Positions 1 to 10,685 of a DNA stretch of 64,000 nucleotides are shown here, piece by piece. How positions within the stretch are numbered: position 1 is the stretch's first letter; every line of letters starts with the position of its first letter. Source of the DNA: Gonocerus acuteangulatus (taxonomy: Eukaryota; Arthropoda; Insecta; Hemiptera; Coreidae); contig OX328124.1 of assembly GCA_946811695.1 (NCBI GenBank), positions 100,560,998 through 100,624,997 on the forward strand. The letters are read 5' to 3'. The notes under the pieces were generated by a model, which saw only the letters and a list, made by a program, of their open reading frames with translations, was not told the DNA's origin and searched no databases. The translations under genes were made by a program, and so were the position numbers.

Positions 1-559
1 GTCTTTTTTAGAATTTTCCCATTCCGTTTACTGATTTCAACTTGGATAAAAATTCGCGGAGATATTCATTTTTTAATACGAAAAAAAATATGAATAACTT
101 GAAAAAAGTCCTGAAGTTGTCTATTTATTTATGGAGCTCCGCAAAAGCAAGATGGTCTGCTCACATACTTCATGAAGCTATCTGAATTGACCGATTTTTT
201 ATCTGTAATATGTTTTTAAAAGATTGAGTGTCTTCGTTTTATTTTATTTTTTTTTTTTTATATAATATTTCAAATTTGTAAAACATTTCTTTTGGATTTT
301 GCAAATAAAATATTGAACTGAATTAAACGAAATTTTATGGATTTTTTATTATGATAAAACTAACATTTATTATTAGATAATGAAGAACCTAAATGCATTT
401 TTAACTGCAGGAAAAAACTAAGGAAACAAGTTATTTTTTTTTATACTTATTGCTATTTTGCAAAACTGCAAATAATTTTTAAATTTTCTAAATAATTGAA
501 AATTATATGCAATTTTATGACCATTATTTTGACCCCTTGGCAAGTTCTGAACCATAAAC
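1..559. other. AT-rich intergenic stretch, nothing identified
   Basis: No open frame, RNA gene or repeat structure that I can name. The DNA is AT-rich with short homopolymer runs. Confidence 0.5.
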
Positions 560-599
560 ATTTTAAGTTCAAATTAGCGAAAGAATTTAAAAACAAATT

Positions 600-790
600 T
601 CCTGGATATACTTTCGCCTTACACAAACCTATACAATTGAAGATGAAATAATATTATATCTTTCATCTAACTTAATATCAACACTGATATTGTTGAAATT
701 AAACATTCAATCCATGATTAGGCTTGAAAAAAATCAAAATATGTTTTCAAATCATTCAAAAATCATATTATACCAATTTCCAATATAAGA
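600..790 (+). repeat. Dispersed repeat sharing the 154-bp satellite monomer
   Basis: The segment around 640-770 matches, with substitutions, both the unit of the tandem array at 41.1-42.1 kb (in its minus orientation) and the single-copy version at about 40.98-41.13 kb. Shared landmarks are the ATGAAATAATATT stretch, the CATCTAACTTAATATCA block and the inverted repeat ATATCA-nn-TGATAT. It therefore looks like an unexpanded copy of the same interspersed element. Its class is not established. Confidence 0.65.
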
Positions 791-889
791 TAATTGTCTT
801 CGATGGTACCAACTGACCGACCAAGAGGCATAAATGACCCAATAGTGGTTGAATTGCCGTTCAACCTTAAAACAAAAAAAAATTTAGCT

Positions 890-1030
890 GATTTTTGGGG
901 GGCGATGACTTCTCTTTCAAGAGAAAAGGCATCAGCTCTACTCTGGCTCGAAAAGGGTGGTAATCTGTAGATAGCCCGTCCTAAAACTCGTCAATAATAA
1001 ATGGACGTTAAAATTGAAATAAATAATATT
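890..1030 (+). repeat. SINE body and tail, tRNA-like head missing
   Basis: This matches the part downstream of the tRNA-like head in the minus-strand SINE at 24.87-25.10 kb. Shared blocks are a CTTTC...GAAAA hairpin, AAAGGCATCAGC, a CTATAGATA-like stretch and CGTCCTAAAA. The tail CAATAATAAATGGACGTTA also occurs on the minus strand near 45.96-46.00 kb. The A and B box region is absent, so this is a 5'-truncated copy. Confidence 0.6.
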
Positions 1031-1059
1031 ATTCTAACCTGTTGTTAATGGATTAATTC

Positions 1060-1326
1060 TTAACATATCGTCCCTATGTCAAACTGTCGAATTTGAAAAA
1101 TCTCCTTTTCCAGATTCGAGACTTTGCTCTTGGATTGTGAACGATACGGCTGGCCGCAAATTGTCGGAACTTTAACACCTTTAGAGTAAAATAATGCCTT
1201 AAATAAAGTATCAAATGAGACTATTTTCCAATATAATACTTCGTCAATGCATCGAATATGTTGGTTGGCTAGTTTGCTCAGATTTTCATATTCGATAGTT
1301 TGACATGGTATGGACGATATGGTGCA
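1060..1326. mobile_element. Small MITE with ~45-bp terminal inverted repeats
   Basis: The left end (CATATCGTCCCTATGTCAAA onward) reappears inverted at 1275-1324 (read on the minus strand: ATATCGTCC, ATGTCAAACT, TCGAATATGAAAA). The interior of about 180 bp has no coding potential. A related solo arm lies at about 51.46-51.50 kb, so the family is repeated. I could not define a clear target-site duplication, so the superfamily is not assigned. Confidence 0.6.
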
Positions 1327-1329
1327 AAC

Positions 1330-1904
1330 AAAAAAAATCCTTTTGTTTTTGAGAATACAAGTTTCTCGTCAGTTACGAATATAACACTCAAGAACTTAAT
1401 CGATCGATTCTCCATATGTTCATAGGGAACGTTTATCTAGTTTGTGTTTTTTGAACTAGTTTTGTTGTAGCATTACAAATATTACAACTTTAATGTTATT
1501 AATAATTTGTATCAAAGGTTAACCCTCGGTTACGGACGTATGCTTATGATAATCATAAAGTTCTAAAATTAGTTTTTGGTGTTCTATCGAAAGTTTCTTT
1601 GCAAGAGTAAATTAATTAGGTTTGTTGGGGGGCGAATTAATAATTTCGGACCGGTAGTTGAACCCCATTTGTAATAAAGCTATTTATCTAGGCACTTCAT
1701 TCACTAGTCTCTGGGGTTGCTTAGCTAGTTTCGTAGTAATACAAAGGAAGTGACGAATATTAGGAGTATCTTACTAATTTGAGTAGAGAGTAAACCCTTC
1801 CACTTCTAATAATGGATTCTGTATAAGGAACTCGGAAAATATGAATATTTAGGTAAAATCATTTATATGCGTGATTAGAATTGACTGAGGAATTATAGCC
1901 AATG
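1330..1904. other. Intergenic stretch, nothing identified
   Basis: No coding frame or recognisable element between the MITE and the 3' end of the Jockey-type LINE. Confidence 0.45.
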
Positions 1905-2116
1905 TTGAGAAAAACTTTATTCTTAATATATATCTTTATTTGTAAATTATACAATACATACAGTATTTTTTATAATTCTTTTGTATATGTATAATGTCAT
2001 GATTGATTTATAGGGAAAAAAGCCCATTGGCCAAAACCTATTAGCGTGAAGTGTTAACAGATTGCTACTTGTTTAAGTGAGACTATTTACAATATTTACA
2101 TTATAATATTTACATT
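1905..2116 (-). other. 3' UTR of the Jockey-type LINE
   Basis: AT-rich sequence after the ORF2 stop. AATAAA occurs twice on the minus strand near 1918-1940, consistent with the polyadenylation region. A long poly(A) is not preserved. Confidence 0.5.
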
Positions 2117-2600
2117 CTACAATTGATCTCTTGGCCATTTGCGCTTAAGGCGACGGAGAGGGTTACCGGGAATGGTGGATGAGGATAACTTATTGATTAG
2201 GGGATTGTAGTGACCAGGCAAACGGGAGTGGAAGTTCAGGTATCGGGTTTGGGACAAGGTTTGGACAAAGGGGATTTCTAGGTCATTGTGGATAGTGAGG
2301 TTGGAGACATAGAAGAGAGCATTAACTATTTTTTGGAGTATTTTGGATTGGAGGGATTGGATTCTGAGGATATTGGATCGCTTGGCACACCCCCAAACTT
2401 CCAAGCCATACGTCCAGGAGGGTTGGAGTATTGCAGTATATAACAGTCTCTTGTTCTGTAAAGATAGTTTGGAGCGAGAGTCTAGTAGTCTGGTTAGTAG
2501 TTTAAAACGTCTGTTTGTTTCCTGTCTTTTCTTTTGTATGTGTTGGCTCCAGGTAAGTCGTTTGTCGAGGGTAAGGCCGAGGTAGGTAACTTGGGTTTTT
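2117..2600 (-). pseudogene. Jockey-type ORF2, RT thumb and C-terminal domain
   Basis: Minus-strand frame from about 2597 to 2117. It begins with the RT thumb motif TYLGLTLDKRLTW and runs without a stop through a Y-G-L-E-V-W-G-C-A stretch to the arginine-rich end LRRLKRKWPRDQL. That WGCA...NALFYV...HNDLEIP architecture is the standard tail of Jockey-clade ORF2 proteins. It is one reading frame away from the palm domain upstream. The shift maps to a 7-base A run (T run at about 2594-2600 on the plus strand), so a single indel in that run probably separates the two pieces. Confidence 0.85.
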
Positions 2601-3189
2601 TTGACAGATTTCTCTTTGGAAAAGATTGACGGAAGGGCATTTGGATCTTCGAAGAGTGAATGTAATGTGCGAGGATTTTTCTGGGTTGACTTTGATCCGC
2701 CATTTTATGAACCATGGTTCAAGCAGTTGGAGATGGGATTGAAGATGTTTGGACGCTTGTATAGGATCTGAATTGGATGAGAGGATGGCTGTATCGTCAG
2801 CAAAAGTAAAGAGGGTTGTGGAATGGTGGATGGGCATGTCCGCAGAGTACACAAGGAATAATATAGGACTTAGGATGCCGCCTTGTGGAACACCAGCAAG
2901 CTGAGGAAAGAAGGAAGACAGAGATGATCCGAACGATACGTTGAAAGATCTGTTGGAAAGATAGGAATTTATTATTAGGTAATAGGTCGAGGGGAGGATT
3001 TTTTTGAGTTTGAAAAGCAAGCCCTGGTGCCATACTCGATCAAATGCTTGCGCGATGTCAAGGAATACACCAGAGCAATACTTCTTCTGCTCAAAGGAAG
3101 AGGAGATGGAGTCAACTATTCTGTGGCATTGGTGGATAGTGGAATGGGATATTCGGAATCCAAATTGGTGGGAAGGGAAACAGGATTAA
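2502..3189 (-). pseudogene. Jockey-type ORF2, reverse transcriptase fingers/palm fragment
   Basis: The minus-strand frame from 3189 reads QFGFR, then LDIAQAFDRVWHQGL (motif A, catalytic D), AGVPQGGILSPILF (motif B) and FADDTAI (motif C, both aspartates kept). The fragment enters abruptly at its 5' side. In Jockey elements some 80 residues normally separate the GPD motif from the GFR motif; here the preceding piece ends just past GPD and this one begins just before GFR in another frame. The palm residues themselves are intact, but without the fingers and with two frame breaks it cannot make a working enzyme. Confidence 0.85.
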
Positions 3190-4587
3190 GGGGGTGATAA
3201 GATCAGGTCCTGGCGCCTTACAGTTTTTAAGTTTGTGGACCGCTAGGGAAACTTCGTGAGGATGAAAGGATGAAGGAGGAGGGGAAAGCGGTAAGGCTGA
3301 GTCAAGGAATTCTGCTACATTTAAAGAATGGATAGGGTTTTGGATGGATTCGTGGGGACGGAATACTTGGGAAAGGTGGGATGCAAAGGATTCAGAAATT
3401 TCGGAGTCGGTTTTAGCCCAGCTGTTATCCTCTCGACGGAGAGGATGTGATGGATTTGGATGGGATAGGATTCGTTTCGTGGCTGTCCATAGAGATTTGT
3501 CGTCGGGAGTAAGTTTGTTAGTGTATTCAGAGAATTTGTTGTTAAAGTGTTTGTGTAGTTCGTATTGTAGTTGTCTAGTCAGTTGGTTGAGGCGCGTCTT
3601 GTCAGATGGATATCGTGTGTTTTGCCATATTCTTCTGGCTCTGTTTTTTTCGGTTCGAAGGAATTGTATATGATCGGGGAAATACGTTACTGGAGGTGAT
3701 CTATGAGGACATTTCTTAGTAGAAATAAGGAATCCAGTCTGGATGTCTATAGTCAGTTTGTTTATGGCCGAGTCAATATCATCTTTAGTCTTAAGAGGGA
3801 TATTTAGGTTTAGAGAGGAATTTAGGGAGGATTGAAATGAGTGCCAATCAACTGGGCCGTTGATGAGGGATGGGCGGCGAGGACGAGTGAAAAGATTAGG
3901 ATCAATGTTAAAGGAAAGCAATATAGGACTGTGATCAGAGGATAAATCAAATAGGTTGGAAATATGGAAAGGAACATGTCTGACGCCATGTGTTACAAAA
4001 TAATCTACTATGTCTGGAGCTTTGGATCTGGAAGTAGGCCAGTAGGATGGATTGGGAGGAGGAATGATTTTCAGATTGTGGGAATGGATGGTTTGGTGAA
4101 AAAGGTTACCTCGAGAGTTGGAGGTTCGGCATCCAAATTCGGGATGTTTAGCATTGTAATCCCCTCCTGCAATAAATCTGGGACCTAAAAAGGAGAAAAA
4201 GGAATTGAGGACGGAAGAAGAGACTGCTTTGTTGGGTGGGCAATAAGCAGAAGAAATGGTAATCGGGACATATGTAGGGGATTGGAGGGTAACTGTGGTA
4301 CTCTGCAGACATTCCAGGGCAATAGGTGAAGGATCGGGATAGTGGGAAATGGAGGATTTGATTAGGATAGCAGTACCCCCGTGAGCAGTACCGTCTGGGT
4401 GGTCCGTTCTGTATGTCCTATATCCAGTAATATAAAAGCGTAGTCGGTTAGTCAAGTGAGTTTCTGTAATCAGGGCTATGTCAATGTTTTTGTCTTGAAG
4501 TAAGTGAGTCAGTTCGTCTTTGTGGGCTGGAAGTCCATTGGCGTTCCAAAGGAGGATTGAAAGGGATTTAAAGGAGAGCGCGGTCAT
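3190..4587 (-). pseudogene. Jockey-type ORF2, APE-like endonuclease and linker
   Basis: About 465 codons of open frame starting at an ATG at 4587. The N-terminal ~230 residues are an apurinic-endonuclease-like domain that nicks target DNA for target-primed reverse transcription. Visible active-site motifs are WNANGL (N), ITETH (E), SAYCPP (Y), GGDYNAKH (D/N), PDIVDYF (D) and SSDHSP (catalytic D-H). A linker of ~200 residues follows, then the start of RT (KAPGPD), where the frame leaves the element at a deletion. The start codon overlaps the ORF1 stop as ATGA at 4584-4587, the usual arrangement for translational coupling of the two ORFs in this clade. The domain itself looks undamaged. Confidence 0.87.
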
Positions 4588-4910
4588 GGATGAAGGACGG
4601 ACAGGATGCTGGTCACTTTGTGGAGGAGGTCAGTGAGGGGGGATATGAGGGCTTGAAGGTTTTGAATTATTTGATTTAAGTTTACAAGGGCGGTTGTGAT
4701 TGAGGAGAAATCAGGGGAGGATTTGGGTTGGGGGATGGTAACCCTCGGGGGAGGTGGACGACGGGGGCCAGGAGTAGGAGCAGAGGTGGTTGTAGGTGGT
4801 TTGGGAAGATTCGACCGGAACGCAGAGGCGTAGGTTGTTCTTCCTGGATGTGGTTGACTGGAGGGCTCAGGCTGATAGTCCACTGGAGGCTTCGGTAGGG
4901 GTGGGAAGGC
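4584..4910 (-). pseudogene. Jockey-type ORF1 C-terminal end
   Basis: A proline-rich minus-strand frame that continues upstream of the first methionine at 4883 to roughly 4910, so it is a truncated C-terminus, not a small gene. It ends with a hydrophobic, leucine/isoleucine-rich helix-like stretch and its stop overlaps the ORF2 start (ATGA). ORF1 of these LINEs encodes the RNA-binding Gag-like protein. The zinc knuckles that would confirm this are missing, so identity comes from position and the overlap. Confidence 0.65.
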
Positions 4911-5668
4911 GAAAAACTAAAACTAAAATTAAAACTACATTCACTTTTTGTAATAAACTAAATCTAAACTAAAAATTGCAACCTTAAAAAAAAAAAAGGA
5001 AAATAAAATAAATAAATAAGAAATAAAGGAAATTATTAATGGATTTTAGTTAAAGTAAAACTAAAGCTAAATCATTAGGAATTGATTAAAAACTAAATTA
5101 AAGCTTTAGTTTAGTTTACTATTTCTTTATTTAAGGCTTCAACATTAGTAAATTAGATTACTTTAGTTTAGTTTAAACATTAGTTTAGTTTAGTTTCACA
5201 AAAATAACATGAATTAATGTAAAACATATGTTATTTCGATAATTAAGTAAATTATTAAAACTAATAGAGCTTGTTAGTTTGTTTTAAAAAAGCTAAAGTT
5301 GTAAGTTGTAATCTCATTTTCTATTTGTGTCCATTATAGTTCATAAATAAGCATTCTTTATTTAAGACATTCATAGCTCTTTTCCCCCCTTGTTCTGAAT
5401 CATAGTATGCGTTAGTATAGAGAATGGAGGACAATACGTAGTATATTTTTTCAATAAAATAATTAGTAAATTAAACTAAACGAAAATCATAAATGAGGAT
5501 GAGTTTTGCTTAAATTACCACTAGTATCTTACTAATTACCATACTAAAAACTGAAAATAAAATTATACATATCTAAATCTAAACTAAAACTAAAAATATA
5601 ACATGATTTTTTTTTAGTTAGAGTAAATTAACGTTTGTTTAGTAAACTAATGTTAGTTTTGCCGAACA
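4905..5668. repeat. TAAACTAAA-rich, probable hAT-like non-autonomous element
   Basis: Dense degenerate TTAGTTTAGTTT / AAACTAAAACT motifs fill most of the segment. The right end reads, on the minus strand, CAGTGTTCGGCAAAACTAAC, a hAT-type terminus. The left end (plus strand GGCGAAAAACTAAAAC) is a plausible but diverged mate. I could not match 8-bp target duplications, so the class is an inference. It abuts or interrupts the ORF1 side of the Jockey-type element. Confidence 0.45.
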
Positions 5669-6784
5669 CTGATTACAACATGGAGTAGGTTTTATTATCA
5701 AACTGATTTAGACAATGAAATAATATTAGGGAAGGTAATATTCAAATACCCTGCTAATTTATGGCGTGATTTCGGAGCCTCTACTTGGGTAATTAATATT
5801 AGAAATGGCCTATAGACGGCGGAGATTTCGCCTTAATGGCGAGCTTCCAGCCTCATTGCACGAATCTACCAAATGGAATCTGCTTCTATTACTACACCGT
5901 GTTATAAACGATTTAAATTTTTGGATTATCTGTATTAGAACAATCAAAATGTTTTAGGACCACAGAGTTGACACACTGAGAGCCATAAAGTGGAACAATA
6001 GACGTGCTTTCGATGCGCCATCAAAAAAAGTTACAAGGTAGTATTAACCGTTAAGAATGTACTTATTAGAAATAAATTGCATTTGATGACTTTAATTTTA
6101 ATTATCGTATAAATTCTATAAATAACCTCGAACAAAAAACCGAAACATTGTATAGTACAAGGTCTGAGCGCATTTTGAGTGCAGGTGGATTTTTAAAAGA
6201 ATTTTCAAAATTCTTTTCGTTTCCTCGGTTCGTGTGGTTGATTATTTCTACCTAATTCGTGAACGATATTTTTTTTACTTCTTGTCCGGGGCGAAATTAA
6301 TGAGAAAACATTCCGATGAAGACACATTGAATGACACAACATGAAGAAAAAGAGAACTTGGTGGTTGTGAATTTATGACGGCACATAACCAGTAAACCAA
6401 GCCTAGGAAAAAAATAAGCTGCAAGTGGAAATGATATTTCAGGATTCAAGGCAGCTGGAGTTTTCCCTTAACGAAGGGTCCCTGGACACCTAATGTTGGT
6501 GGACGAACCAACATACATACATGCACGGAACGAATTATTTCCACTGCCTGTTAGCTATACGGAAAATATAAAAAAGATAAAGAAGAGATGTATACAAACC
6601 CAAAGAGAAGAAATAAAAGAAGACTGATACGCCTACGGAAATTAAGTAAAAGTCCCATGGATAACAGTGAAACCTCAGAAAGTGAAACTGAAGACAAAGA
6701 AAATGATAATTGAAGAGGTCGTGGTGAAAATGACCACAAAACAGAACTTAAGATCGGATCCAGTATAATATTTGTATGTTCTGA
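5669..6784. other. Intergenic stretch, nothing identified
   Basis: No conserved coding frame, RNA gene or repeat architecture found. Confidence 0.45.
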
Positions 6785-7065
6785 CTCGGGGGCGTGGTTA
6801 AGCTCAGTGGAAGAGTACTAGACTAATATGCTAGAGGTCCTGAGTTGATATCTCGAGCAAGCAATAAAAATTGTATCTTCCAGTATCTTCGTTCGTGGAT
6901 TGGATTCGGCCTCCCTGACAGTTCCTAGGTCAACCTAGCCTTTAATTAATTTATTAATGGGGACCTACAAAGGGGAAAATCAGGTGGCCGGAGCATAATA
7001 CTGTCCATACTCAGATACCTCTATAGTATGTGGCCACTGGGGCCTGTTACAGGCTGAACCATTTT
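6785..7065 (+). mobile_element. tRNA-derived SINE
   Basis: The first ~75 bp fold as a decayed tRNA: a D-arm/A-box-like GGTTAAGCTCAGTGGAAGAG, an anticodon arm with CTAG stems around 6823-6840, and a B-box-like GAGTTGATATCTCG. The loop could read as Ile(AAT), but the acceptor stem does not pair. About 200 bp of unrelated body follows, with no poly(A) that I can delimit. It is a SINE or tRNA pseudogene, not a functional tRNA. Confidence 0.6.
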
Positions 7066-7465
7066 TTTCGAAGTCTATAATTACTTTTTTTTTCAATCGA
7101 AATTACTAATTCGTTTATATTCTGCATGAACAATAATTGACAAAGTTCAAAGTTGCTGGAAGAGAAGATCTTCGGCAAAATAAAATACGTCAATTTCCTT
7201 CACAACATATTTGTGTGAAGAATTGCTGTCTTCCATTTTATTGAGTAATAATTATTGTTTAGTTTTTAGCATAATTCAATATTTTACTTGTTTTAATTCC
7301 TTTAAAATATCTCCTTCAAGTTAGTATGATCATCTCCCCAGAATTTAACAAATATTATTTTATTGAGAGGAGATCGTTGACCGTAGATGATGCAAGGTAG
7401 GGATTGTCGGGGTTCGGTCACTGCTACTTAATAAAACTACATTTTATCATAAAAATGGTTTTATT

Positions 7466-7510
7466 GTGCCGACTTTTCGGCTTGAACTTTAAGCCTTCAT
7501 CAAGGCTGTA
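7466..7510 (-). ncRNA. Hammerhead-type ribozyme motif, mutated copy
   Basis: The minus-strand partner of the motif at 8193-8235. The first core box reads TTGATGA instead of CTGATGA, losing the conserved C3, and the base after GAAA is A instead of C. Helix II remains. Loss of C3 should abolish cleavage. Confidence 0.6.
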
Positions 7511-7542
7511 AAAAACAAGTAGGACGGATGTAATACTGAAAT

Positions 7543-7549
<7 letters not shown>

Positions 7550-7627
<78 letters not shown>
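7550..7627. repeat. (AT)n microsatellite
   Basis: Nearly pure AT dinucleotide tract with a few C interruptions, directly abutting the left arm of the inverted-repeat element. Confidence 0.95.
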
Positions 7628-7633
<6 letters not shown>

Positions 7634-8099
7634 TATTAATGACAAAATTGACAAAGAAGTCATCTCTACCTACTCCAACATCTTCCATTTATTAAAAACT
7701 CCATCCTAATCCCCTATACCGCCTGCAATATAGCCCTTTATACCTGCCTCCCTTTCCATTAACACAACATTTTATGACCCCTTACTGTACTTCGCCGCTC
7801 TTTCTTTCATCTTCTATGTTCTCTGTCCATTGGGTGGTCCAGAACACCCCCCCCCCCCCTCACCAACTCCTCTTCCTGTTTCCCTGTATTAACTGTCAGA
7901 AATGATCCCGCATTTGTGAGGAATAGTTCTCTATCTTCCCATCGGTAAGCCCATATTGTTATTCTTATATCTGTTTTCCTAATAATCCAAACACTTCTAG
8001 AGCACATTGTTCTTCTACATATTATGTTCTAGTATTTTATGTTTTTGTCTTTTTCTATATATGTATGTATGTATATATGTATGTGTATTTGTGTATGTA

Positions 8100-8101
<2 letters not shown>

Positions 8102-8154
<53 letters not shown>
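8102..8154. repeat. (AT)n microsatellite
   Basis: Pure AT tract directly abutting the right arm of the inverted-repeat element; the mirror image of the tract at 7550. Confidence 0.95.
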
Positions 8155-8160
<6 letters not shown>

Positions 8161-8192
8161 TTCAGTATTACATCCGTCCTACTTGTTTTTTA

Positions 8193-8235
8193 CAGCCCTG
8201 ATGAAGGCTTGAAGTTCAAGCCGAAACGTCGGCAC
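8193..8235 (+). ncRNA. Hammerhead-type ribozyme motif, core boxes intact
   Basis: Order on the plus strand: helix I strand GCC (8195-8197), CTGATGA (8198-8204), helix II GGCTTG/CAAGCC (8206-8211 with 8217-8222, 5-nt loop), GAAA (8223-8226), CGTC (8227-8230, predicted cleavage after C8230), then GGC (8231-8233) closing helix I. Helix III would be minimal, as in Penelope-type hammerheads that may work as dimers. One extra A (8205) sits at the base of helix II relative to the strict consensus, so activity is plausible but unproven. Confidence 0.65.
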
Positions 8236-8308
8236 AATAAAACCATTTTTATGATAAAATGTAGTTTTATTAAGTAGCAGTGACCGAACCCCGACAATCC
8301 CTACCTTG

Positions 8309-8627
8309 TAATATTATTTTATTTTATGATACATCGTGCGATTTTAAATATATATCAAAGTTTGTTTTTATTGTGGTTCGAGGTTTCTTATTGTAGTTCG
8401 AGGGACAGGAGCCAGTTAATAAACACAATACTTTCTTACTTGCAGGACACTAAACTATACACTCGCATTTGAAGACATCTGCTCAATAACCAGAGGCTTC
8501 CAGGCATATAACAGACATTTACAAAACTCTGGTTATGGAAATAATTAAATTAAATTCCCATCTTAATGCTGGTTCATTAGACCATACAGGTACTACCTTT
8601 AAGGAGTGAAATCGCACTAGATGCGAA
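8309..8627. other. Spacer before Helitron A, nothing identified
   Basis: No coding frame or repeat architecture recognised between the inverted-repeat element and the Helitron. Confidence 0.45.
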
Positions 8628-9664
8628 TCTATATATATAAAAATCACGTGTCTGTTTTTCTGCTTTTCTGTTTTTCTGTTTGTTTGTTCCTTATACAAAT
8701 CCACATCGTTTGACTGATATTGACCAAACTTCGCACATAGATACGTCTTGATCCGGGAAATCTCGTAGTCTAGCTCAAAATCTTCTAGGATTCACAGTTC
8801 GGGAGTTACGCCTTCGAAAATGTCATTTATGAAGGAGTAAATTCTCCGAAATAGCCATTTTCTTCCAGTGTTGCCCCTCCTTCTAAGAAGAAGTGCAATA
8901 AAAATACCTTTGTTTGTTTATCTAAATAGTAGGTTTATATTCTCAGAGTTTGGACAAATATCATATAAGATATCATATAATAAAATATCATATTTTTTAA
9001 GATTAATTTCCTTAATATCAGATCAGTTTTCTTCATATCAAATCAATTTTCATTTGATTGCCTAGGGCAACACTGCTCTAACCAGAATATAGACTAATAT
9101 CGTATAAATAAGTATATCATAAAAATGTTCTGTGTTTATCTAATCATAATTTGGACTAATATAATATAATTAAGTGGTCATGTTTCTATTCAGAACTATA
9201 ATAATTTCAAAACTTTTGTTGAGAGGTAGTTTTTTCTCTTTAGTAAAGGAAGGTTGCAATGTCGGTTATAGTATTCGGTTGAATAATCTCTCACTCGCTT
9301 TTCTGTTAAATGAATATGTTTGTACTGGTATTTGATGGAGAGGGTTTTAGTATGTGGAAAAACACTTAACTTTTTTTTTTTTAAACTGATGAGGTGTGTA
9401 AATGTCATTGAAAAGGCAAAGGAGACCAAAGTTGGTGAAGATTGGGATCAGCAAGATCAAATAAACAGTTTGAATTTCTTTGTGATTTGACAACAGCCTA
9501 AGACATAATTCAGAAATTTGATAGATTATACCTAAAGGAATCAACAGCATAGTAAATTGTACATAGAAACTTCAGATTATGTTAAAAAAATAAAATTCAA
9601 ACAACTGAAATGAAACAATCAGTTTATCTGGACATGTTATAAATTTATAAAACTTGTATTGTAA

Positions 9665-10685
9665 AATGGACCGTGTCCCTTTGGAAAACAATAAGAACAA
9701 GGCTAAAAGTATTTTGGAATTGTTTACACTGATGTGGACCTTTTTTTAACTAGGACTCTCAAAGGTGAAAAATATTTTGTTTCATTTATAGATGATTATA
9801 GTAAGATTGCCCTCATGTTAATTTCTTCATAATTGTTCAGTATTGTTTATTGTTGTTTAAGTGTTTAGTGATGAATTCCCTTTGTCGCGGTCTCTGAGTT
9901 AAACGGTGTGATTTACTAGAACAATTATGAATATATCTCATTGCTTACTGGCAGAAGATATTGTAGAAAAAAATGTTGGCCAGAAATGGTATGTGCAGCA
10001 ATTTATTTGAAAAATCCCTCTTTAGCTAACACCATTGACAATAAAATACCCTATGAAATCTGTTTTGGAAAGAAACCAGATGCTTCTAACTTTAATTTAT
10101 ATGGTAGTAAAAATTTTGTTAGGAAACCAGAACAAATAATAACTTCTAAATGGGATAAAAAGGTGAATATGTGCATTTTAATCGAGTATAGTGAAGTGGG
10201 ATATAAAGTACTTTTGAATAATAAAATCATTGTCGCTGTTGATGTTATCCAAGAAAACATAAGCTGTATTGGATTGGCTGAGGGCGAATCTGATAAAGTT
10301 CAAGCGATTGTGATTTTTGGGATAGAGAAATAGATAGTTTGAAACAAAATAATGCTTGAGATTTTGTTGAAATAAGGAAGTTGAAGATATCAAATGGGTC
10401 TAAATGTTGAACAGATGGATGTAGAGACTATATTCTTAAATGATCATTTAGAAGGAAAATCCACCACTGGTTTTCTTATTAGGTTATTTGGTAATGTATT
10501 ATACTGGAAATCGAGAAAGAAAAAAGATGGTACAGAAGAGTCTCCATATGCAGAATATGTAGCTTTAAGTGAAGTTAAAAGTTCCAAAAAGATATAACTT
10601 TTTGTTTTAAACATAAAGATTTTTTTAAACATTAAAAACTCCTTTGTGAACAATGTCATTTTGTAAAGGACTTAAATTTATGAAC
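9665..10685 (+). pseudogene. Ty1/copia polyprotein fragment (integrase to RNase H)
   Basis: Upstream frames give the integrase entry KAKSILEL and FIDDYSK, with stops between. The longest open piece (9941-10330) reads the integrase C-terminal part: YLKNPSLANTI, KIPYE.CFGKKPD and VGYKVLLNNKII. At 10394 the frame continues with the RT signature QMDVETIFLN, then jumps directly to the copia RNase H end LFGNVLYWKSRKKKDG...AEYVALSE. The RT core and most of RNase H are therefore deleted. A final HFVKDLNL-like end lies near 10650-10680. Copy B keeps upstream integrase sequence lost here and lacks a downstream part present here. Confidence 0.82.

Larger units (their letters stand above)
1905..4910 (-). 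mobile_element. Jockey-type LINE, 5'-truncated and internally deleted
   Basis: Read on the minus strand this is the end of ORF1, an ATGA overlap, ORF2 with endonuclease and reverse transcriptase, the conserved Jockey C-terminal domain, and a 3' UTR of about 200 bp with two AATAAA signals near 1918-1940. ORF1 has lost its N-terminal part (no zinc knuckles seen). ORF2 has an internal deletion near 3190 and a frameshift near 2595, so this copy is dead. Clade assignment rests on the endonuclease style (WNANGL, ITETH), the FADD box and the typical C-terminus; I did not run a phylogeny. Confidence 0.85.
7393..8308. mobile_element. Inverted-repeat element bearing hammerhead-type motifs (Penelope/retrozyme-like)
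   Basis: Two ~157-bp arms (7393-7550 and 8151-8308) are inverted copies of each other. Each carries a GTCGGGGTTCGGTCACTG block, a TTTATCATAAAAATGG block and a hammerhead-type core, and each runs inward into an (AT)n tract. The ~470-bp centre has no protein I recognise. Hammerhead motifs inside LTR-like ends, including inverted ones, are known from Penelope-like elements and retrozymes, so that is the best family guess. No reverse transcriptase or GIY-YIG domain is present here. Confidence 0.6.

Noticed and set aside
3004..4188. Plus-strand open frames overlapping the Jockey-type LINE
   Set aside because: They are antisense shadows of the minus-strand RT and endonuclease frames, which carry the conserved motifs.
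7424..8201. Open frames rich in alternating I/Y residues across AT tracts
   Set aside because: They are translations of (AT)n microsatellites; the same applies near 12944, 13961, 15988, 38807 and 48719.
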